In this document: positions 57,148-64,000 of the stretch, piece after piece
Layout of the letters: each line of letters opens with the position of its first letter
Position numbering within the stretch: position 1 is the stretch's first letter
DNA from: an uncultured Propionivibrio sp.
GTDB taxonomy: Bacteria; Pseudomonadota; Gammaproteobacteria; Burkholderiales; Rhodocyclaceae
NCBI RefSeq assembly: GCF_963666255.1
Contig: NZ_OY762656.1
Location: 620,001-684,000 of the forward strand
DNA: 64,000 nt
Reading direction: 5' to 3'
Made by a program: the position numbers and the translations under genes
The notes under the pieces: model-generated
The model's input: only the letters and a program-made list of their open reading frames with translations
Told to the model about the DNA's origin: nothing
Database searches by the model: none

Positions 57148-57764
57148 CCCAGGATCTCCTCAAACTTGGCGACGGCGCTCTTGGTCATCAGCACCTTCGG
57201 GAAACGAATCAGCGAAACCGGATCGGCTTCATTCACTTCCAGCACCAGCACGTTCGGCAGGTTGCGCGAAGCAAGATACACGTTTTCGTCGAGCGCGTCG
57301 GTGATCACCAGAACCGAGTCGTAACCCATGCCCTTGATCTTCTGCGCGAACAGTTTGGTCTTCGGCGCATCGACTTCAAGCGTATCGACAACTGCGAGGC
57401 GGTCTTCACGCACGAGTTGCGACAGGATCGAAGCCATACCGGCGCGATACATCTTCTTATTCAGCTTCTGGCTGAAATTTTCTTCCGGCGAGTTCGGGAA
57501 GATCCGACCGCCCCCACGCCACAGCGGCGAGGACGACATACCGGCACGCGCGTTACCCGTTCCCTTTTGACGGAAGGGCTTCTTGGTCGTGTGCGAAACC
57601 TGACCCCGGTCCTTCTGCGCACGATTACCGCTGCGGGCATTCGCCTGGTAAGCGACGACGACCTGGTGAACCAGCGACTCGTTGTAGTCGCGACCGAACA
57701 GAACATCAGACGCTTGCAGACGGCTGGCTTCCTGCCCTTGTTCATTAATGAGCTTGAGTTCCAT
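57144..57764 (-). CDS. rplD: 50S ribosomal protein L4
   Basis: A 206-residue L4 whose extended loop (about 45-95, [15 protein letters not shown]) reaches the tunnel. In E. coli L4 also represses the S10 operon. Overlaps the rplC stop by one base. Confidence 0.98.
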   Translation of the reverse strand: MELKLINEQGQEASRLQASDVLFGRDYNESLVHQVVVAYQANARSGNRAQKDRGQVSHTTKKPFRQKGTGNARAGMSSSPLWRGGGRIFPNSPEENFSQKLNKKMYRAGMASILSQLVREDRLAVVDTLEVDAPKTKLFAQKIKGMGYDSVLVITDALDENVYLASRNLPNVLVLEVNEADPVSLIRFPKVLMTKSAVAKFEEILG

Positions 57765-58408
57765 TATGCCCCCGCCTTGACTGCAGGACGCACGACCAGA
57801 TCCGACCCCTTCGAGCCGGGCACGGCGCCCTTGACCAACAACAGCTGACGTTCGACATCAACCCGAATGACCTCAAGGTTTTGCTGGGTACGCTGCACGT
57901 CGCCCATATGACCGGCCATCCGCTTGCCGGGGAAAACACGGCCCGGATCCTGGTTCATACCGATCGAACCCGGCGCGTTGTGCGACACCGAGTTACCGTG
58001 CGTGGCACGTTGCGACTTGAAATTATGCCGCTTGATACCGCCCTGAAAGCCCTTACCGATCGACTGACCGGTAACATCGACTTTCTGTCCGACGGCAAAA
58101 ATATTGACGCTGATCTGATCACCCGGTTTCAGGGAAGAGAGCTCGTCGGTCGAAACCGTGAACTCCTTGAGCAGATTGCCCGCTTCGACACCGGCTTTAG
58201 CCAGGTGACCCGCCAGGGACTTATTGACGCGAGAAGGACGACGCTTGCCGAATGCCACTTGAATGGCTGCATAGCCGTCGTTCTCAGGCGTTTTGATCTG
58301 GGCGACGCGGTTGTTCGACACATCGAGCACAGTCACCGGAACGGACACGCCGTCGTCGGTGAAAATGCGCGTCATGCCGACCTTGCGCCCAACAAGGCCT
58401 AGACTCAT
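57764..58408 (-). CDS. rplC: 50S ribosomal protein L3
   Basis: A 214-residue L3 that initiates large-subunit assembly. It has [17 protein letters not shown] with the Gln normally methylated by PrmB in E. coli. A 112-base leader with hairpins and a TATAAT box separates it from rpsJ. Confidence 0.98.
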   Translation of the reverse strand: MSLGLVGRKVGMTRIFTDDGVSVPVTVLDVSNNRVAQIKTPENDGYAAIQVAFGKRRPSRVNKSLAGHLAKAGVEAGNLLKEFTVSTDELSSLKPGDQISVNIFAVGQKVDVTGQSIGKGFQGGIKRHNFKSQRATHGNSVSHNAPGSIGMNQDPGRVFPGKRMAGHMGDVQRTQQNLEVIRVDVERQLLLVKGAVPGSKGSDLVVRPAVKAGA

Positions 58409-58462
58409 GGTTATTCTCCTCTTGCCGGCTACGATTGGCCGGCGAGCGCTTCAACACAAAAT

Positions 58463-58485
58463 GGATGGTGTCGATGACACCATCC
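58463..58485 (-). promoter_or_regulatory. strong hairpin in the rpsJ-rplC gap
   Basis: A perfect 10-bp stem GGATGGTGTC / GACACCATCC with a 3-base loop, followed on the minus strand by ATTTTG. It lies 54 bases before the rplC start and could be an attenuator or an L4-type regulatory element. Confidence 0.6.
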
Positions 58486-58499
58486 GGCGAAAGGCGGCG

Positions 58500-58529
58500 A
58501 TTATAGCCGCAAAACTGCGATTACTGCAA
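58500..58529 (-). promoter_or_regulatory. candidate internal promoter before rplC
   Basis: On the minus strand, -35 TTGCAG (58524-58529, overlapping the last codons of rpsJ), an 18-base spacer and a perfect -10 TATAAT (58500-58505) between GCGGC and GCCGC arms. The -35 is weak (three of six). Confidence 0.5.
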
Positions 58530-58832
58530 CTTGATTTCGACGTCAACACCCGCCGGCAGGTCCAACTTCATCAGCGCATCCACCGTCTTGTCGGTCGGAT
58601 CGATGATATCCATCAGGCGAAGGTGCGTACGAATTTCGAACTGATCGCGCGACGTCTTGTTGACGTGCGGCGAACGCAAAACATCAAACCGCTGGATACG
58701 GGTAGGCAGAGGAACCGGGCCGCGAACAACAGCGCCAGTACGCTTGGCGGTTTCGACAATTTCCAGCGCCGACTGATCGATCAGACGATAGTCGAAAGCT
58801 TTCAGGCGGATACGAATTTTTTGGTTTTGCAT
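58521..58832 (-). CDS. rpsJ: 30S ribosomal protein S10 (NusE)
   Basis: A 103-residue S10 starting [19 protein letters not shown]. Besides the 30S head it serves as NusE in antitermination. The longer upstream frame is leader sequence and is rejected. It follows tuf by 51 bases. Confidence 0.98.
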   Translation of the reverse strand: MQNQKIRIRLKAFDYRLIDQSALEIVETAKRTGAVVRGPVPLPTRIQRFDVLRSPHVNKTSRDQFEIRTHLRLMDIIDPTDKTVDALMKLDLPAGVDVEIKLQ

Positions 58833-58850
58833 AGTTATTCCAAAGAGCAG

Positions 58851-58873
58851 AGGACGAGGCCGAGCCTCGTCCT
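58851..58873 (-). terminator. hairpin after tuf (attenuator-like)
   Basis: A perfect 10-bp stem AGGACGAGGC / GCCTCGTCCT with loop TCG, 11 bases after the tuf stop. The following T content on the minus strand (CTGCTCTTT) is weak, so it is more likely a partial terminator or a processing site before rpsJ. Confidence 0.6.
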
Positions 58874-58883
58874 GTTTCAAGAA

Positions 58884-60074
58884 TTACTCGATGATTTTGG
58901 CGACGACGCCGGCACCGACGGTACGACCACCTTCGCGGATGGCGAAACGCAGACCTTCTTCCATCGCGATCGGGCAGATCAGCTTCACCGTCATCTGGAT
59001 GTTGTCGCCAGGCATCACCATCTCCGTGCCTTCCGGCAGCGAGATCGCACCCGTCACGTCCGTCGTACGGAAGTAGAACTGCGGACGGTAGTTGTTGAAG
59101 AACGGCGTGTGACGACCACCTTCGTCCTTCGACAGCACATACACCTCACCCGTGAAGTGCGTATGCGGCGTGATCGAACCCGGCTTCGCCAACACTTGGC
59201 CACGTTCAACTTCTTCACGCTTCGTGCCGCGCAGCAGAACGCCAACGTTGTCCCCAGCCTGACCCTGGTCAAGCAGCTTGCGGAACATTTCAACGCCCGT
59301 GCAGGTCGTCTTCACCGTCGGCTTGATACCAACAATTTCGATTTCCTCGCCAACCTTGACGATCCCGCGTTCAACACGGCCCGTCACCACCGTACCACGA
59401 CCCGAAATCGAGAACACGTCTTCGATCGGCAGCAGGAACGGCTTGTCAACCGTACGCTCCGGCGTCGGAATGTAGCTGTCCAGCGCAGCCGCCAGCGCCA
59501 TGATCGCGCCTTCGCCCAGATCGCTCGTGTCGCCTTCCAGCGCCTTCAGCGCCGATCCCTTGACGATAGGAATGTCGTCGCCAGGGAATTCGTACTTCGA
59601 CAGCAGCTCGCGAACTTCCATTTCAACCAGTTCGAGCAACTCAGCATCGTCCACCATGTCGCACTTGTTCATGAACACGATGATGTACGGAACACCCACC
59701 TGACGCGCCAGCAGAATGTGCTCACGCGTTTGCGGCATCGGACCGTCAGCCGCCGACACCACCAGGATCGCGCCGTCCATCTGCGCAGCACCCGTAATCA
59801 TGTTCTTGATGTAGTCAGCGTGGCCCGGACAGTCAACGTGCGCGTAGTGACGCGTCGCCGTCTCGTATTCCACGTGCGCCGTGTTGATCGTAATGCCGCG
59901 TGCCTTCTCTTCCGGCGCCGCGTCAATCTGGTCGTAGGCCTTCGCCTCACCACCAAACTTCTTCGACAAGATCGTCGTGATCGCCGCCGTCAGCGTCGTC
60001 TTACCATGGTCAACGTGACCAATCGTGCCGACATTCACGTGCGGCTTCGTACGTTCAAATTTTGCCTTAGCCAT
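58884..60074 (-). CDS. tuf: translation elongation factor Tu
   Basis: A 396-residue GTPase that delivers aminoacyl-tRNA. G1 GHVDHGKTT (18-26), G3 DCPGHADY (about 81-88) and G4 NKCDMVD (about 136-142) are intact. Many proteobacteria carry a second copy near the rplK operon, which is outside the window. Encoded 19 bases after fusA. Confidence 0.98.
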   Translation of the reverse strand: MAKAKFERTKPHVNVGTIGHVDHGKTTLTAAITTILSKKFGGEAKAYDQIDAAPEEKARGITINTAHVEYETATRHYAHVDCPGHADYIKNMITGAAQMDGAILVVSAADGPMPQTREHILLARQVGVPYIIVFMNKCDMVDDAELLELVEMEVRELLSKYEFPGDDIPIVKGSALKALEGDTSDLGEGAIMALAAALDSYIPTPERTVDKPFLLPIEDVFSISGRGTVVTGRVERGIVKVGEEIEIVGIKPTVKTTCTGVEMFRKLLDQGQAGDNVGVLLRGTKREEVERGQVLAKPGSITPHTHFTGEVYVLSKDEGGRHTPFFNNYRPQFYFRTTDVTGAISLPEGTEMVMPGDNIQMTVKLICPIAMEEGLRFAIREGGRTVGAGVVAKIIE

Positions 60075-60093
60075 AGCAGTTTCCTCTGTACAG

Positions 60094-62187
<2,094 letters not shown>

Positions 62188-62216
62188 AGTAGGAACCTTT
62201 ATTGATAAAGAACAAG

Positions 62217-62239
62217 CGCCGGGAGACAACCTCCCGGCG
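62217..62239 (-). promoter_or_regulatory. hairpin between rpsG and fusA
   Basis: A perfect 9-bp stem CGCCGGGAG / CTCCCGGCG with loop GTTGT, starting 12 bases after the rpsG stop. The following bases are CTTGTTCTTT, a weak tail. In E. coli this gap carries S7 autoregulation, so a regulatory role is possible. Confidence 0.6.
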
Positions 62240-62251
62240 ATGAAACACTCT

Positions 62252-62722
62252 TTAGAACCGGAAATGCGCGAACGCCTTGTTGGCATCCGCCATACGGTGA
62301 ACTTCGTCACGCTTCTTGACGGCGCCGCCGCGATTTTCAGCCGCTTCAAGCATTTCAGCCGCCAGACGCTGGTCCATCGACTTCTCCGAACGCTTGCGCG
62401 CCGATTCACGCAACCAGCGCATGGCGAGCGCCATACGACGGCTCGGACGCACTTCGACCGGCACCTGGTAGTTGGCGCCACCGACGCGACGGCTCTTGAC
62501 TTCGACGAGCGGCTTGACGTTATTCATGGCCAGACCGAACACCTCAATCGGGTCCTTGCCCGCCTTGTTGGTGATGATGTCAAACGCGCCATAAACGATG
62601 CGCTCGGCAACCGACTTCTTGCCGCTCAGCATGATGGTGTTAATGAACTTGGAGACTTCGACATTGCCGAACTTCGGATCCGGCAGGATATCGCGCTTGG
62701 GTACTTCACGACGACGTGGCAT
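62252..62722 (-). CDS. rpsG: 30S ribosomal protein S7
   Basis: A 156-residue S7 starting [19 protein letters not shown]; it nucleates assembly of the 30S head and contacts tRNA in the E site. Encoded after rpsL with a 96-base gap. Confidence 0.98.
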   Translation of the reverse strand: MPRRREVPKRDILPDPKFGNVEVSKFINTIMLSGKKSVAERIVYGAFDIITNKAGKDPIEVFGLAMNNVKPLVEVKSRRVGGANYQVPVEVRPSRRMALAMRWLRESARKRSEKSMDQRLAAEMLEAAENRGGAVKKRDEVHRMADANKAFAHFRF

Positions 62723-62818
62723 AACAACAACCTTTCAATATGAATTCAGTTGAAAACCGAGGCGGACGCCCCAGTCTTCGCGACCGCCCAACAGAGCGGC
62801 CACTTACTTGAGCAGCAA

Positions 62819-63196
62819 TTAGGCTGCTTTGGGACGCTTCGTACCGTACTTCGAACGGCTCTGCTTACGGTCCTTGACGCCTTGCGTATCGAGCGAACCG
62901 CGGACAGTGTGGTAACGCACACCCGGCAAGTCCTTCACCCGGCCGCCACGAATCAGGACCACCGAGTGCTCCTGCAGGTTGTGGCCTTCACCGCCGATAT
63001 ACGAGATGACTTCAAAACTGTTGGTCAGACGGACCTTGCAGACCTTACGCAGCGCGGAGTTCGGCTTCTTCGGCGTTGTCGTATACACGCGAGTGCACAC
63101 GCCACGCTTTTGCGGACAGTTCTGCAGCGCAGGAACCTTGCTCTTGCTGACGACTGCCTCACGCGGCTTACGCACCAGCTGGTTAATGGTTGGCAT
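62819..63196 (-). CDS. rpsL: 30S ribosomal protein S12
   Basis: A 125-residue S12 starting [15 protein letters not shown]. The decoding-site loops PKKPNSA and [12 protein letters not shown] have wild-type residues. The longer upstream frame is leader. First gene of the str operon, with a promoter in the gap after rpoC. Confidence 0.98.
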   Translation of the reverse strand: MPTINQLVRKPREAVVSKSKVPALQNCPQKRGVCTRVYTTTPKKPNSALRKVCKVRLTNSFEVISYIGGEGHNLQEHSVVLIRGGRVKDLPGVRYHTVRGSLDTQGVKDRKQSRSKYGTKRPKAA

Positions 63197-63340
63197 ATTT
63201 CTATCCCTATTCAACCTGTGACACAGCGCCCCGAAGAAGCGGCTGCACCACAAACACCCCAAGGCGAACCAAAGTCCGCCCTGGCACATTTTTTATAAAA
63301 AGCATGGGCAATGATTAGCCTATGCCGACAAAGACCGGGG

Positions 63341-63369
63341 ATTCTATGAGCAATCAACCCCCAAGTCAA
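63341..63369 (-). promoter_or_regulatory. str-operon promoter
   Basis: On the minus strand, -35 TTGACT (63364-63369), a 17-base spacer and -10 TAGAAT (63341-63346), each with five of six consensus matches. The -35 contains the TGA stop codon of rpoC, and the leader to rpsL is about 140 bases. Confidence 0.8.
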
Positions 63370-64000
63370 CCCGCTGCGGAATCCGTTCCGGCCTCGCTAA
63401 CCGTCGGCGCCACCGATTCCTCGATGACGTCCGGCGCGAGATCGAAACCGGAAGCATTGCTCTTGCGCATCCGGTGATACGCCAGACCGGTACCCGCCGG
63501 AATCAGGCGACCAACGATGACGTTCTCCTTCAAACCGCGCAATTCGTCGCGCTTGCCCATGATCGCAGCCTCGGTGAGCACACGCGTGGTTTCCTGGAAC
63601 GATGCGGCGGAGATGAAGGAATCCGTCGACAGCGACGCCTTCGTGATACCCAACAGCACAGGTTCGTAGGTTGCCGGCAACTTGCCCGCCTCGAGCGCAT
63701 CGTTCTCGTCAAGCAGATGCGCCTTCTCCACCTGTTCGCCGCGAATGAACTTGGTATCGCCCGGATCGACAACGATTGCACGGCGGAGCATCTGACGGAC
63801 GATCACTTCGATGTGCTTGTCATTGATCTTCACACCCTGCAGACGGTAAACGTCCTGCACTTCGTCGGTGATGTAGATTGACAGCGCCTCGACGCCCTGC
63901 AGACGCAGGATGTCATGCGGATCCGGCGCACCGTCGACGATCATTTCGCCCTTGTTGACGACCTGGCCGTCGTGCACCAGAACGTGCTTGTCCTTCGGGA
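63366..64000 (-). CDS. rpoC: RNA polymerase beta' subunit (C-terminal part)
   Basis: The last 210 or so codons of rpoC; the rest lies beyond the right edge. Recognised by [51 protein letters not shown] and [13 protein letters not shown], all conserved near the beta' C-terminus (trigger-loop-proximal and clamp regions). The tail after residue LAPDVIEE is short and acidic. It is followed by the str operon in the usual rpoBC-rpsL order. Confidence 0.97.
   Translation of the reverse strand, partial: PKDKHVLVHDGQVVNKGEMIVDGAPDPHDILRLQGVEALSIYITDEVQDVYRLQGVKINDKHIEVIVRQMLRRAIVVDPGDTKFIRGEQVEKAHLLDENDALEAGKLPATYEPVLLGITKASLSTDSFISAASFQETTRVLTEAAIMGKRDELRGLKENVIVGRLIPAGTGLAYHRMRKSNASGFDLAPDVIEESVAPTVSEAGTDSAAG

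Overview
The window is a GC-rich chromosomal segment of a betaproteobacterium. Gene content and protein style point to Rhodocyclales (Propionivibrio, Accumulibacter or Dechloromonas-like), but this is inferred, not proved. The evidence is a canonical str-S10-spc-alpha ribosomal supercluster, the AcnD/PrpF route of the 2-methylcitrate cycle, UbiA/UbiD, TRAP transporters and FadR-type GntR regulators. I found no tRNA, rRNA, insertion sequence, prophage or CRISPR array.

Layout. 1-5.5 kb (minus): start of a CinA/MoaB-type protein, an EI24 membrane protein and helicase hrpA, joined by ATGA overlaps, then a DUF599 membrane protein. 5.6-12 kb: HAD hydrolase, YkgJ cysteine-cluster protein and glnS (plus), an anion permease (minus), a TAXI-type TRAP binding protein and pyrF (plus). 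12.1-19.8 kb (plus): an apparent catabolic island with DctQ-, DctM- and DctP-like TRAP subunits, a GntR/FCD regulator, a split transketolase, a beta-hydroxyacid dehydrogenase and an SDR, closed by a perfect terminator. A nearly identical 20-bp operator-like sequence precedes both the transporter and the enzyme genes. 19.8-26.9 kb: prpF-acnD (minus) divergent from a GntR with two apparent winged helices, prpB and an aromatic-type aminotransferase.

26.9-30.6 kb is the least ordinary part. It holds scattered DnaA-box-like repeats, then a clear adenosylcobalamin riboswitch (minus) with its own promoter. The riboswitch leads into a 71-residue protein that carries only the N-terminal signature of the cobalt transporter subunit CbiM, followed by a small outer-membrane beta-barrel. 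A zinc-ribbon/HEAGH membrane protein and a YebC regulator follow.

30.7-44.8 kb: a large GGDEF/EAL protein, ubiD, ubiA, an LplT-like MFS permease, a 66-residue orphan, recG, ridA, a TPR protein, SPOR and DUF2802 proteins, a FadL-type porin and an acyl-CoA thioesterase.

44.8-64 kb (minus) is the translation supercluster, in transcription order: rpoC end, rpsL, rpsG, fusA, tuf, rpsJ, rplC, rplD, rplW, rplB, rpsS, rplV, rpsC, rplP, rpmC, rpsQ, rplN, rplX, rplE, rpsN, rpsH, rplF, rplR, rpsE, rpmD, rplO, secY, infA, rpmJ, rpsM, rpsK, rpsD, rpoA, rplQ. It ends at a strong terminator. Internal promoters are visible before rpsL, rplC, rplN and rpsM.
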